Below, one piece after another: positions 24,449 through 36,473 of a stretch of DNA of 64,000 nucleotides. Location of the stretch: the NCBI GenBank assembly GCA_946902985.2, contig OX336389.2:791864979-791928978 (forward strand), in the 5' to 3' direction. Each line of letters begins with the position of its first letter. Positions within the stretch are counted from its first letter, which is position 1. The notes under the pieces are model-generated. The model ran no database searches. It was not told where the DNA came from and saw only the letters and a program-made list of their open reading frames with translations. This DNA comes from Meconema thalassinum (Eukaryota; Arthropoda; Insecta; Orthoptera; Tettigoniidae). Position numbers and translations under genes: made by a program.

Positions 24449-24828
24449 ACGGAAGTGGATCGGAACGATCGACCTGGCAGTGGTGGATCGAACGGAAATA
24501 TGCACTGCCCGCTCGATCGATCGAACGGAAGTGTACTAGCTGGCTGTGGTGGAAAACGGAAGTATGCACTGCCCGCTCGATCAATCGAACGGAAGTGTGC
24601 TAGCTGGCAGTGGAGGAAAACGGAAGTATGCACTGCCCGCTCGATCAATCGAACGGAAGTGTACTAGCTGGCAGTGGTGGAAAACGGAAGTATGTACTGC
24701 CCGCTCGATCGATCGAACGGAAGTGTACTACCTGGCAGTGGTGGAACGAACGGAAGTATAAGATGCTCTGCCAAATAGATCGATCGATTCAGCGGGCAGT
24801 GGTAAGACCCAGCTGGCAGTGGTACGAG
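24449..24828. repeat. 64-base tandem satellite
   Basis: Full units at 24523-24586, 24587-24650 and 24651-24714, a fourth starting at 24715, and partial units on both sides. Each unit is a dimer of related halves of about 31 and 33 bases, both beginning CGGAAGT. Halves end in CTGGCAGTGGTGGAAAA or GCCCGCTCGATCAATCGAA. Open frames in several registers here are products of the repeat. Confidence 0.9.
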
Positions 24829-26299
24829 AAACAACGAGCGCGCGGTGTCGGAAATTGATACCATGACGTACTCTCGGCCATGTGGAATGTATATGACATA
24901 CTGAACGGAAAACGCTCATGCGAACTCTGGTGTCAAGTGATTGAAACAAATGACATGGTACATGTTCGAAGTCTTCGTATCAGTATTTAAATGGCAAAAT
25001 GCCTTAATATCAAACATTGTCAGTAGTCGGCATTGCCAGTATTATGTTTCTGCACAATGGCTATTCAAATATTAACCCACATAACGGTAATGCAGTGATC
25101 AATATAATATAAACGTTGTGGTTATACGAGAATTGAGCAAGCCTTCATGAACTATTACTGAATACATTATCTTTACTCACAAGAGGGCCTATTCATAAGA
25201 CACTTTAAACTCAATTTCACGCAGGAAAATTATCGAAACAAGCAAAATATAAATGAAACTTTATACCGTAATGCAGTATTATTGGAACTTGGAAATAAGT
25301 CACCATCTTGTGCACAAAATTTGCGCGGGTCGAAATAGCCGTGGGGTTACTGCTTATCACTGTGAATCTAAAGATCTTGGTTTTGCATCCCGGACTGGGT
25401 AGATATTATTGCTACCAAATTATCATTTTAAACGATATTTATCATATCAATATGACTAATTTTAACAGTATCCATATGAAATTACGTGTTGGTCTGTGAA
25501 TGAAGAGGACCTGTTTATAAAGAATTTAAGGTTATGAGCGGTGTCGCGTCTATTAATCTAGTTGATCCATATCGTATTCTTTATTTAGGCTAGTGCTGGT
25601 GGAAGCTACAAATCATGTAATAAAATGAGTTCCGTATTATAAACTACAATATCTGTAAAACACTCCCTTTTACAATAGATTAATATTTGTGCCAATAATA
25701 GTATACAATACCGGTGTATCAACAATTTCACGTGAGGTTTCTTCTATGTCAGATGTTACACATCATATGCGACTAATGTAACGCTCGTAATTTTTTTTAT
25801 TTGATAGAAGGTCTATTTGTTGAAGGACAGATTACGTTTAATCTAAGGAAGTATTCAGGCTCATATTTGGTGACTTAGTTGAAATGACAGACTCTGTCGG
25901 AAGCTTATTGTAGAAGTTAATATGTTAGAATTTGAACTGAAATGCAGAAAGTATGCTATGAAATACTGTATTTAAAATTCGAAAGTGATAAGAAATAAAT
26001 GCAAGAAAATGTAATGCCACGTGGGAGGAACTAAATTGGAGCAAGTAGACCCTTTTAAATAGGGCTGTGTTATCTCTCAATATGGTAGTATGGTGAAAGA
26101 GGTGGATATAGTAAGCATAAATAGCCACTGCAGTGAGTTCTCAATTGCGTTTTATTGCATTCTGAAACAAAACTACCCTTACATCTCTCAGTAATTAGAT
26201 CTAGCTTCTTTCCCGAGTGTAAAATCTGGGTGGATTCAGGGTATCTCATATATCAGTTAAAGACACCTTATATGAGTGTTGCACGAATGATTGCTGGGG
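24829..26299. other. No gene; possible SINE head at 25318-25400
   Basis: Mostly unassigned AT-rich DNA. GTCGAAATAGCCGTGGGGTT and GATCTTGGTTTTGCATCCCG (25329-25390) are spaced like tRNA-type A and B boxes, but the match is weak. Confidence 0.35.
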
Positions 26300-26370
26300 T
26301 AAATATAGTGATGATGATGATAATTGTTGTTTTAAGGGGCCTAACATCGAGGGTATCGGCCCAGGTAAAT
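26300..26370 (+). repeat. SINE 3' end
   Basis: TTGTTGTTTTAAGGGGCCTA (26324-26343) followed by ACATCGAGGGTATCGGCCCA is a SINE tail type widespread in insects; preceded by a GATGATGATGATAA run. Confidence 0.5.
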
Positions 26371-26452
26371 ATAGTAAAATAGGGGTAAGGCAGGAGGGTA
26401 ATCGTAAGGAAAAGATATAAGGAAAGTTATGAATGATCTCGTAAAGTGATGC

Positions 26453-26570
26453 TGTCCGTATGAGCCAACTTCGATGATGGGGACATGTGTTGAGAATGTG
26501 GGAAGAGGGAATCCTAGGATGTTAATGGACTCTGCTGTAGAGGTTAGAAGATCGATGATTAGATTCGGTG
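26453..26570 (+). pseudogene. LINE ORF2 C-terminal relic
   Basis: The frame from 26458 reads RMSQLR, stop, WGHVLRMWEEGI. The (R)LRWxGHVxRMxEERxP motif is typical for the region after RT in several insect LINEs. Stops follow soon. It could belong to the same LINE family as the relics at 24.0 and 44.7 kb, but this cannot be shown here. Confidence 0.5.
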
Positions 26571-26574
26571 TTTA

Positions 26575-27350
26575 CCGATGTCAAGCCGAGAATAGAGGAG
26601 AGGAAAGCGCAGTGCCAACTGCTAATAGGGAACCATAGATGCTACTCAAGAGCTTTGCAGCATATACTGGATGCTGAAAAGAAAACTTTTTTATCATATA
26701 CAGTAAATGAGAATATGATAAACCAGAAAACCCGTAGTTATCATTACATGTGTATTGTACTGTAGAAGTTCATTCACATGGTTTCGTGTTTTTATCTCTG
26801 AATTTATATAATTATCTAGAGTCAGCACAAACAGTTATTCGGTGCATTTTAGCTACTACAGTTCCTATGATAACTCTGTCCATTGTTTCCAGTACACCGC
26901 ATCGCCTGCGTTCCGTCTTGAACGGGATTGTACAATACTCCACGCCTACTGGGAATAGAGGAGCTGATAGCTGCTATGGACTGTTCCATGGACACCAGTT
27001 ACGGCCAACCCTCCCATAAACGCAAAAACATTCTCACTGAGATCAGCAGGGGCTGGCTGCAAGTGTCGCCTAGTCTTGCAGTTACAGACTTGGGACAACG
27101 CATCATCAGTTCCATGCTCCTGCAGTGAGGGAAATCTTCATATAAAAATATTTTTTGAGACGTCTATACTATTTTATTTTGATTATCACCTTTCCCATAG
27201 ACAAAAGGGGAACAAAATAAATTCGGAAACACTTCATTTTCCCGTTGGGAAAGGGGTTCACCAAACTGATCATCCGTGTGGAACGGCTACGACACATAGG
27301 ATATGGTGAGGATTTGAATGGGAATCTGAAGCTGGTGGAGGGAGGAAAAG
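26575..27350. other. No gene recognised
   Basis: Overlapping short open frames (up to 89 residues) without motifs. Confidence 0.4.
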
Positions 27351-27355
27351 GGATC

Positions 27356-27715
27356 GCCAACGCTCGTAGCGCAGTGGTAGCATTCATGGTTGTCACCCCG
27401 GATGTCCTTTTTCGATTCCCGGCTCTAACAAAAAATGTAATACTACTCTGAGAGCTGGAAAGGGGTATTTTCAGCCTCGTGTGGCAACCACCTTAGCCAT
27501 CCTGTAAGTGGCTCTCTCTAGGCGAATGCCGGGATAGTTCCTAAATTAAGGCCATGGCGTCCTCCTTCCCAATCCGCATCTGAATTACAAAATACACACA
27601 CTAACACAGCCATTGCAGTAACGCAGGTTATCAGAAAAATTCCACCCACACACCCAAGAATACTAGGCTACATGACCACGATGTAGAAAAGTGCCCAAAT
27701 TAATCATCAACAACG
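27356..27715 (+). repeat. Near full-length tRNA-derived SINE
   Basis: The head has CGTAGCGCAGTGGTAGCATT (A-box region, 27365-27384) and TTTTTCGATTCCCGGCTC (B box). The body has a GCGAATGCCGGGATAGTTCC block. The tail has ACACACACTAACACAGCC, GGTTATCAGAAAAATTC and a drifted hairpin (TAGGCTACATGACCACGATG). It is the best guide to the whole family: head about 75 bases, body about 150, tail about 130. Confidence 0.65.
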
Positions 27716-28639
27716 CATAAAGTTTAATAGGTAAGTAGTGATATAACTGGACGTGAGAGTCGGACACTGCACTAGTAGAACGTGCCTCTTGTACTCGAGG
27801 ACTTGGTGTTCTGTCATTCCGTTTCAGACCCTTCTGACAATTCTATGTGTACAGCTTGTTTATCATCTACCCGGACGGATGTTGGGACGGTAATTTAATA
27901 AAGGAGACCTGGCGTCGCTTCCTTCCACATCGCTGACCCATCGCATTTCTAAACAAAGTCACGCAAGGGTGCGTTCACTCTGCTATCTGCACCAGGGGCT
28001 CAAGGAAATTGATCTGCCTTGCATTCCCAATATGAAGACCATTTTGAGCTAACATTTGCGGTAACTAAATTGAAATTGAATACTACGTGCACAGATTAAA
28101 TTTATTGTTATCATTAATATTACTATTATTATTATTATCATCATCATGATCGTCGTTATTATGAATTTGTAGTCTTTATCCTAAAACAGGCATCTTCAGT
28201 GCAATTGCCCTCCGATCGGTTCCTGATAGCCACTAATGAATGAGCCGAACAAACTGTCCACTCCAAGATCACTCACAATATATGTCTAGTGGCAGAAAAA
28301 TGAGATGGTTAATCACACTGTAGATTAATGCAAACACGTGTGTTCCACTTGGTAGTTATCCGTTCAACAGGATAGCTGATCGGCAGAGATATACGCTACA
28401 TTCAGTTCTCCACTTGCTCCAGCGACGTAAAGAATACGGTTAAATTACGAGGAAGAAGGTTGTTATTATTTTCCAATAGACTACGAGTAAGTTGAATGTA
28501 AAACACATTACATTTCTGTGCATTATCTCTAGAGTAATATTTTTTTCTTAAATTGAACATAAACAACAAAAGTTAATTATTATGTCCCACCAACTGAAAG
28601 GAATTATGGTAATTTTAAATAATAATTTTATTTTTGCAG
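27716..28639. other. No gene recognised
   Basis: Unassigned; a short ATT/ATC-rich run lies at 28108-28160. Confidence 0.4.
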
Positions 28640-28862
28640 CCAGTGGCGATTCATTTTATTCGTAGGACAGGTCAGGGAAGGGATTCTGGAAGGAAATCGG
28701 ACGTGACCTATTGAAAGGAGACATCCTGGCCTTTCCTGTTGGTGAAACTGGGAAACCATTAAAACCATTTTCAGGACTAGTAAGGTGGGATTAGACCCCA
28801 TGCTTTCTCAATGCCTGCGAGACATGAGTTAGCGCGTTAACGTTCTCGGCCACCGTGACCGG
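28640..28862 (-). repeat. tRNA-derived SINE, minus strand
   Basis: On the minus strand it starts GGTCACGGTGGCCGAGAACG (head), has TGGGGTCTAATCCCACC (B-box region), then CCTGAAAATGGTTTTAATGG and TTTCCCAGTTTCACCAACAG, the order seen in the SINE at 34810-35155. Confidence 0.6.
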
Positions 28863-29159
28863 TTTGTTATTTTAAATTAACGCAACATAAGTAGTTTCAT
28901 CCTTTTCCTTTCAACCTTGGGATGATTTTTGTTTAATTTATTATTAAGAAAGTATGAATTTGAGTGATGTAATTGCTTTGAACGTGATGTACATAACCAC
29001 ACTTTGCTGCTGTAAAAGAGAGAGGCATGGCAGCCCGGTCAGGCACTGCGGAGAACTAGGAGCCAACAATAAAGAGTCTCCGAACGCCCTTACTCAATGT
29101 GGTCGAGCAGTTAAGGATATGCAGCGTGTTACATGGAAGTAAGTTGATTTAAACTCGGT

Positions 29160-29415
29160 GATAAGCTCCCCGTAGTGTTGGGGTAGCGCGCCTGCCTCGC
29201 ACTCGGAGGACACGGATAAGATTCCTGGCCCCGTCAGGGACTTACGAAACCGACGTGAGGGCTGTAATGGAGTGCACTCAGTCTCGTGAGGGCAATTCAG
29301 TAGCTGTCTGACAGTGAGACAGCGACCCGGTCACGGAGGCCAAGTTTAACGGCCGAGGGTAGCCAACGCGATGACCACGCGTTACCCCATTATCAACATG
29401 CCAAATTGCTGGGCA
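29160..29415 (+). repeat. tRNA-derived SINE, second type
   Basis: GTGTTGGGGTAGCGCGCCTG and GGATAAGATTCCTGGC are A- and B-box-like and spaced as in a tRNA. The body (GTGAGGGCTGTAATGGAGTG, GTAGCCAACGCGATGACCAC) differs from the other SINEs in this window. Confidence 0.5.
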
Positions 29416-29419
29416 GCGG

Positions 29420-31071
29420 TCAGAAACCATTCATGAATTTTAATTAACACTGATTGAGAGTCCCAAAACACCTACAAGTCCTTACCGAGAAGAGGTTCCC
29501 TAAATTTAATATCTCATTCCGGGAAGATTATCTTGATAGATGTGTGAGCAGGTGGTTTCTTCTTTGAAACTTCAAAACTGGCAGTTAGAGAAAGTGAGGC
29601 ATTACCATCTAGACCAGAGCTTCTTGGCTTGTATCATTTATGAGGTATATTTTCAATCACATTACCCTTGGTAACCATTTCTATTCGTTTCTTGAAAAAA
29701 TAAGTCTGGTACTGTACCCTTATATCTGAATGATCCACCAAAATCCAAGGCTGGAAAAATAATGGATTATAGCATCTTGAAGACCCCGCAAAAAACAACA
29801 CAGTGCTACTTGGCGAAAACACTCAGAGTAAGGAACAAGGATTTATCAAACAGAATGTGCTATAGTAACTAATTACAGAAGAATAGGGTTCTCTAACTAC
29901 TCAGGAAAGACGATAATCCATGAAAATCTCGGGCGTAAGGATGCGGATAAGGTCCCTCGGGAACTTCCACCCTACAGCACATTCCACTACCATTTAACTA
30001 CAAAGACCATACCAAATTTCTATAAAAGATCAGGGAATCGTAAAAACGTGCCTGTCATATTTATTGACATTAACAAATACACGTTTCCTAACACTAGCAT
30101 TCATAATATGCATTATTAACGTTCAATTAAATCAAATGATGAAATGTCATTACTCTGTTACATTAAACACTTATTTGTTTCTTCTAGAAAACGATAAAAT
30201 TGTTTATGGAAGCTTTCATACGCTCAAATAAAATCATGAATTAAATCGCAGCCAACAACTGCTGTTCCCTAGGTAACTGGAGTTTTATAACAATATAAAA
30301 TGTTATAAAGTTAAAAAAATATCCCCCAAATAAAATGAATTTACCCCTGACGTAGATCTCCGTCATTACAAAAACTATTCATTACTTTGTACAATTTATC
30401 TCCCGTCTCCTATCACTTAAATCCTTCTCATAGAAGCGATGAACAATCTCTACTCATTTTTAAATTACAAATTAAAAATACAATATGCATAAATATAACT
30501 ATAAACCTTTCTTTGAATTCCAAATATTATTTATGTACAACACAATTATCGGCGCTATAGTTCAACAACTACTCAATTTCAAATGAAATATATATAACGG
30601 GCAAACTGCCTTCTTTATAGACAATATAGACATAAATTGTCTTCCTATTTCTTCACTCACATTTCAACGGATTTTGGAAAAAAATCACCATACTATGTCT
30701 TATTCGGGAAACTGTTACAATTCGGGATTCTGTAATCCTTACAATTAAGTAAAGACATAGTTCATAGACCTACAACTGGTCTGTCATCAAAATAAAAATA
30801 CTTAATAAAAATACAATCTTCCAATTCGTTGAATAATTAACGTAAATTCAATATCTGATTAAGAACCATTTAATTAGAGCTCAGTTTACTCTCAGTTTCA
30901 ACAAAGATCCATTGATCCTATAATATCTTTCAGATACAACTTCATCTGGGATTCGCTGTCCTAATGCTTTCAAAGAGTTTCAACTCTATAAGACTATTGC
31001 AATAAATTGAAATATTAATAAACACCAACAATACTGATTCTACTTAAAACATTCTATTTTCCAACATATGC
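29420..31071. other. No gene recognised
   Basis: Very AT-rich, no motif-bearing open frame. It adjoins the LTR-like repeat and might be part of the same insertion, but no second copy is present to test this. Confidence 0.4.
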
Positions 31072-33312
31072 GCATACGCAAGTGTGTCATTACAGACATT
31101 CCTTCTACAATTGACAAATGGCTTCACAATGCTCATTGTCATACAACAAATACCTCCATCATCACGGGAATATATAAATCTCTCTCTCTCTTAGAGATAC
31201 TTCGCAGTTTCTTCCAATTACATATTATTCTTAACTAACTTCTCGTTAACAAATTCTTTTCGTAGTTTCAACATCCTTAATAAAAATATGTAATAAAAAT
31301 ACTGGTTCTATCGATGAATGAATTAACAGGTAATACAATAAATAACAATATTATTTCTTTTATATCACTCACATCTCCATAAAGCTTCCTATTAGCTGTG
31401 ATATTTCTTTCGAATCTCTCATCAAAATCTTATCATTTCAAAAATACGCTGATTTCGTATTTACTAACTTCATATTACATTCTCTTATAAATTCTTTCTT
31501 TCATATATTTCTCATAAACATTTATACTTTATGTTTGTTAATTATGTCACCAAATATTTATAACCAAATCTGTCTAATAAGTTATCAGATCGTGACTTTA
31601 CATGGGTCTTCCAAATAAGATATTTAAGAATCGCATTCTCTAAAATATACCTCTGTATAACATTCTTGGAACAAATTTCCATTATTATCATCGTTCAAAA
31701 CTGACAAAATGTGATCTAAACACATTTAAACTTGACCATAAAAATATTCTGAACTAAACTATTAAATCACCTCATTCAAATTTCGAAAGTCGCAAAATTC
31801 CAAAAATATAAGTAACAATTCTAAATGTCAAAATCGACGAAATCGAGAATAAACATCCTCATAAATATAACATCGAAAACTATAACAATATTATGAAAAC
31901 GTCGAAAAATGCCATTAGTAAAAGTTGTCGGATATTTCAAAAGTTTCTACAAATCTACAAAATGGGATATATCGTTGGTCATTAGACTACCTTGTGTTGC
32001 GTTATAGATGACTAGAAGTGGGCTTTCTTCGCTATCCCTCAGAAACGGATTGTTCTTGATAGCTCGAATCTCCATGATGTCATGTGGGCTTCTATGATCT
32101 CCTACAGAAGTCTCCATGCGGTCAGGTACGGGATTCAAACTCTTACATCTTCGTGTGGCCGTCCTTCCTGCTAGGCAATCTTCTTGTGTGAGATGGGATA
32201 CCCTTTCTCGCTTGATGGCACTGGGATCAACCCTAGCTGCCCTCGTTCGTGAATATGTTCTCTCTTCTTTCGCCAAAGTTCTGATATAAGCATTCGTCAT
32301 TTTAGTTGGTGAAATGACTTTGTAGATGTAGAATATTTTACGTAGGAGAGACGAGATGTTAATCTCCCCCACGAGATTGATGTTATTATGTCATTTCGAA
32401 TACTCTCGTTGTCGTCACAGTTCTGTTTCCATTAATATTTTAGTTCGTCATTACTTCTTCTGTAGATTCAGTCGTATTTTCCTCCCTCAACTTCAGTATT
32501 TTCGACATGGTAGAAATATGTAGAATAATTTCAATAAACTTTAAATATACTTGTATGTCGACTTGATATATATGCACAATCTAAGTGCTTTCGTTCTCGT
32601 TGCTAATTGCGTTCCGTATTCGTCTTCTTCAAATATACAGTATTCTCTATCAGCTTCGTTCGATTGTCGAGTATTTGGTTGACACGTCCTCTTCTCATGA
32701 AGTCGTAATTGTTAGGAGCCTCGATTCTCCTCTCTTATTCCCCTCGTCAATACTCAAGTAAGCGTCACCTTTCAGAACAAGCATCTGATTGGTTGCTTAT
32801 AAGCGATGATGATAATAATCCTTAATTAAACATTTAATTAGCTTCAATGTTAATAAATAGTTCTTATTTATTATTTAATATCTTCCATGATATTACGATG
32901 TGTTAAAATCATACTGGTAATTAGCTATGCTAATTACATTGTTTGTTCTTATCTAAGTAAGGTCGCTTCTTATTGGCTGTCCGACACGCGCCAAGCACCA
33001 GTCACCCCTCCTTCGATCCTCTAGTCTCACTTACTGCACGTGTGGCTTTCGGCTCGACTCGGGTGTCCTCGATTATCTCCGTGCAAGATAGTTCCATCAT
33101 TCTTTTAGCACTGTGCTTCCTAGTGCCAAGTCTCTCACGTGACTGCGAATATTTTCCTCATTGGTTGGCTCGGTTATCTGACAAAATCGGCGAGATGTAC
33201 AAACCTGTTTCGTGGCTTGATTCCAGTGTCGCTATAATTTATCATTGGAGCTTAAGAAAACTTTTGAAAAGATGAATATTTCCAAGCTCATTTACATATA
33301 CGAGTACAGTAC
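31072..33312 (-). repeat. 2.2 kb LTR-like dispersed repeat, copy 1
   Basis: Matches 45061-47289 in the same orientation over its full length, from GCATACGCAAG to GAGTACAGTAC. Read on the minus strand it looks like an LTR: a GC-richer upstream end with three CCAAT boxes (plus-strand ATTGG near 32790, 32973 and 33160), a possible TATA box (GCATATATATC, about 32563-32573), then AT-rich DNA. Ends are not a clean TG...CA and no target duplication is apparent. Calling it an LTR is inference. Confidence 0.6.
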
Positions 33313-33610
33313 GTTGTCATTCAGATAATGCCTATAATTTAGGAAAAGGATGAAGACAGCATGTCCGGAATGGATTAAAAAGATTAAATAATCCGTATAA
33401 ATAAACATGCGTTGTACTATTCAACATATTGCCTAACATTAGCAACACCCATATATCAACACAAAAGGAGAAATATTTATTTTATTTAGTTTCGTTGTAT
33501 AATATATTATGTTTGAGACATTTGTTTGGTTGATGTGATCTCGTACCCACTTAAAAACAGCCGGTTGAGTGGTTCAGTCAACAAAAGCACACACGTCCTA
33601 TGCTAGGTTG
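33313..33610. other. No gene recognised
   Basis: Unassigned flank between the LTR-like repeat and the hAT relic. Confidence 0.4.
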
Positions 33611-33618
33611 ATTTACAT

Positions 33619-34472
33619 CTGTGGTCTTCAACCTTATTTTAATGAAGGGCCAAATTTTTGTTATGAAAGGCCTCGAGGGCCGCATTAATCTTATTATATA
33701 TGTATTGTCTTTCAACTTGGAAGAAAAAACATCATTTATTTAAATAAGTTTTTATTTTGTTTTAAAATGACTGTGAAATCAATATAAAAATATGTTACAA
33801 AATACAAAACTAAATTAAAAATTCCAAATGGTATTTTTTTAAATTCAATTAGAAATCTGACACGGTTTCTCTTTCACTAATCTGTCAACATTGGCAATTA
33901 TGTTGGACGAAGCAATTCGAAGAGTTTTCTAAATGAGTCTCATAAACTAGTTCCTCAATTTTGACTTCACATTCTCCATTTTGGAAAATAGCTGCTCACA
34001 GATGTAAGTGCTGCCAAAGAGGGATGCTGTCGACAAAGCATGAGATCTGATTGCTGGAAATTGATCTTTTTCAACATAAAATGAGTAAAATTCCATAAGT
34101 CCAAAATTTTAAAGTTACTCCTGTAAATCGCTATTACAATGAAACTCAATAACTTCCATTTGTATGTTTCCGGGATAGTCTCCCACATTCTCACCAAATG
34201 GAGCACAAAATTGCATTTTTTTTGTCACAGGGTTGCCAAACTTGCTTCGCCGGTTGCAAAATTCCCTACTACGGCCTACATTCAAAAATCAACAAAATGA
34301 TGCAATCTCCTGAACTGTTTGTTCTTTTTATCATTGGTACATGAACATAACACTGCTGTGGCTATTGAAATACCATCAAATGTGAATTATTAAAACTAAA
34401 TCGTTTTGCGGGCCGCTAAAATATACGTGGTGTGCTGCAAGCGGCCCACGGGCCGCGGGTTGAAGATCTTTG
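33619..34472 (-). mobile_element. hAT-family transposon relic with 8-base target duplication
   Basis: ATTTACAT stands directly outside both ends (33611-33618 and 34473-34480), the 8-base duplication typical of hAT elements. The ends are CTGTGGTCTTCAACC and, inverted, CAAAGATCTTCAACC. GGGCCGC-rich blocks lie next to both ends. At 854 bases it is much shorter than an autonomous hAT element, and it keeps only the last part of the transposase. Confidence 0.85.
33838..34030 (-). pseudogene. hAT transposase C-terminal relic
   Basis: The minus strand reads SLFGSTYICEQLFSKMENV, followed by KSKLRN, a stop, and KTLRIASSNI, then RLVKEKPCQIS. These are the GSTYxCEQxFSxM and LRIAxS blocks near the end of hAT transposases (dimerisation domain) of the type domesticated several times in animals. 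Two stops and a frame change with the upstream part show it is a fossil. Confidence 0.8.
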
Positions 34473-34561
34473 ATTTACATAATCATACAAGTATGATCAC
34501 TTAAGTTCCATTTTCGGTGAAAAGAAAAGAAATTGCTTCTGAAACCTAGGCTCTTAAGATG

Positions 34562-34805
34562 TTAAGACGGCTGTAACAACCATACAACTTTCATGTATAT
34601 TATGATGATTATTATTATTAATGTTACTTTTACTATCCATTTTAAATAGCCTTCTTCTCTAATGACCAAGTGATCAGTAAGGTAAGACCGAAGTAACAAA
34701 TATCTGTAGTGTGTGGGAGTGTAGTGAGAGGAGTTCATTGTGATTTCTTCCATAAATGAAACTAAATTTAAAAAAATATATTTCCCCCTTATAGTATTTT
34801 TAATT
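34562..34805. other. No gene recognised
   Basis: AT-rich spacer with a short ATT run at 34601-34620. Confidence 0.35.
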
Positions 34806-34809
34806 TTAA

Positions 34810-35155
34810 TTTTTAGCGTATGGCTTTTAGTGCCGGGAGTGTCCGAGGACATGTACGGCTCGCCAGAATTTGTAGCTGCTTTTAGACGGACACCCATGGG
34901 GTGAGCTACAAGTACCGTCGCGTGTGGAGTGTTGTCTGGGGAGGAAAGTTTTAATGTAAGGACGAGGAATCGGAAGCGGCTGTGGCCTATTGTGAGGGAC
35001 CTACCCCGGCATTTGCCTGGAAGGAAGGTGGGAAACCACAGAAGACCATCTTCAAGGTTGCCGGCGGGGGGATTCGAACCTCCTCGCCTCCCGGATGTGA
35101 TCGGCTGCCTGCAGCCATTCCGTAACGACCACGGCTAACTCACCCGGTCGGTCCC
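34810..35155 (-). repeat. tRNA-derived SINE, minus strand
   Basis: On the minus strand: GACCGGGTGAGTTAGCCGTG (A-box region), GAGGTTCGAATCCCCCCGCC (strong B box, about 35063-35082), then AACCTTGAAGATGGTCTTCT, GTGGTTTCCCACCTTCC and CAGGCAAATGCCGGGG. The left 60 bases (GTGCCGGGAGTGTCCGAGGA) may be a different SINE abutting it. Confidence 0.7.
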
Positions 35156-35159
35156 CTTA

Positions 35160-35984
35160 TAGTTAATTTCGTGTTGACACATGGGTGTTGCTACTGGTAG
35201 GCCATAGTTGAATACTTTGCACGCAACAATGCTTTAAAATGAACATTAAATTACGCATATTATTCTGGTTTTCAAAATGTGGTTTTAGTAGTTTCAAAAT
35301 CACAGTAGTTGTGATTCACGCCCAAATCTTGTAGGCCTACAAATATTTTTTCGCATACTATTAACTGAATTTTGGTTCTCAGGGCTCATAGTCCCTCGAT
35401 GTAGAATCAATGTTCCGGGTAATTCCATTTTAATCTGTTAAAACATTAAGGTTGGGTTAAACAAGGAGGTAACATACCATCCACTTTGACGCAGGTTAAC
35501 TCAAAGAGATGTGGAAAGAGACATCCTATGAAAATAACGATCCCGCAAGTCAGGGGTATTTTTTGTTGTCATGGCAACGAGAGGGATCACTTCCGTCAGT
35601 CACAGCGAGTAATACCCCACACAGAGGGATCCAGACAGATAACTTCCACATCCTTGCCTACGAGTTACTGGTCTGTATGATTCTCACAATTTTCTCTCTC
35701 ACCAGCCATTCGGCAGACGAACGTTCTTTGAAGCCAGTAACATCCACTAGGCTGTTCATCATATTGACATGTTTGTCCATTCTTAGCGGCAACATCTAAT
35801 ACACTGGTAAAATTAAATTTTGCACATTGCATGATGTTGTATTTACATATCTGTATGACGACATTTCGTTTTTGTACATTGGCTCATGTGTTAACTCTAA
35901 GATAACATGTTTGCATGTTTGTACCGTACACTGCTATCGGACATAGAGTTTGTGCATACAACCTGCAAAATGAGGGAAGCGGCC
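35160..35984. other. No gene recognised
   Basis: Open frames up to 96 residues without motifs. Confidence 0.4.
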
Positions 35985-36225
35985 AAACCCCTGCAGTGAT
36001 TGCGGTACATCGTACAAGACCATCAGGCACATTGTCGAAGATTGCAAACTAAGAGCGTACCTAGGTGACCCTAACGACTTTTTCAGTGCTACACCATCGA
36101 GCCTGGTCTGGAGAATGAGACTGGACATAACGTTGATATCTGTGCTTGAGTGTACTTGTTATAATTTTTATTATTATTGTGATTCATGTGTAATGACATA
36201 TGCTACATAATTAAATAAAACTACT
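35985..36225 (+). pseudogene. LINE ORF2 C-terminus with CCHC motif
   Basis: The frame containing PCSDCGTSYKTIRHIVEDC (35990-36046) gives C-x2-C-x8-H-x4-C, the cysteine-histidine motif at the C-terminus of Jockey/R1-like LINE ORF2 proteins, followed by a plausible C-terminal tail and a stop at about 36192. AAATAAAAC at 36212-36220 could be the polyadenylation region. No RT precedes it, so it is a 5'-truncated copy, the usual fate of LINE insertions. Confidence 0.65.
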
Positions 36226-36473
36226 GTCGGATAAAGCACGTGTATTATATTTGGTTCACAAATACATGATCTTGCAACATGCAAAACGTTTTTTGACCAG
36301 TTTAGAATGTGGTTGAAATAAGCAACATTGTGTATATCGTACTACTACGTTTGATTTTGGCCATTGGAAGAACGGGAGTTTTATTGCGACTCTATATTGG
36401 TAGAATTTGATCAGATGAAAAACTAGCCTTTATTACTCGTCGTTGGCGGGATAATACAGTGGGATCCTTAAAA
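36226..36473. other. No gene recognised
   Basis: Unassigned spacer. Confidence 0.35.

Noticed and set aside
24291..24949. Several overlapping open frames of 60-97 residues on both strands
   Set aside because: They are generated by the 64-base satellite, whose length is not a multiple of three, and read the same repeat in different registers.
31947..32372. 141-residue minus-strand open frame inside the 2.2 kb repeat
   Set aside because: The second copy (45995-46390) has many indels and stops in the same stretch, and a tRNA-like GGTTCGAATCC-type block lies within it, so coding function is unlikely.
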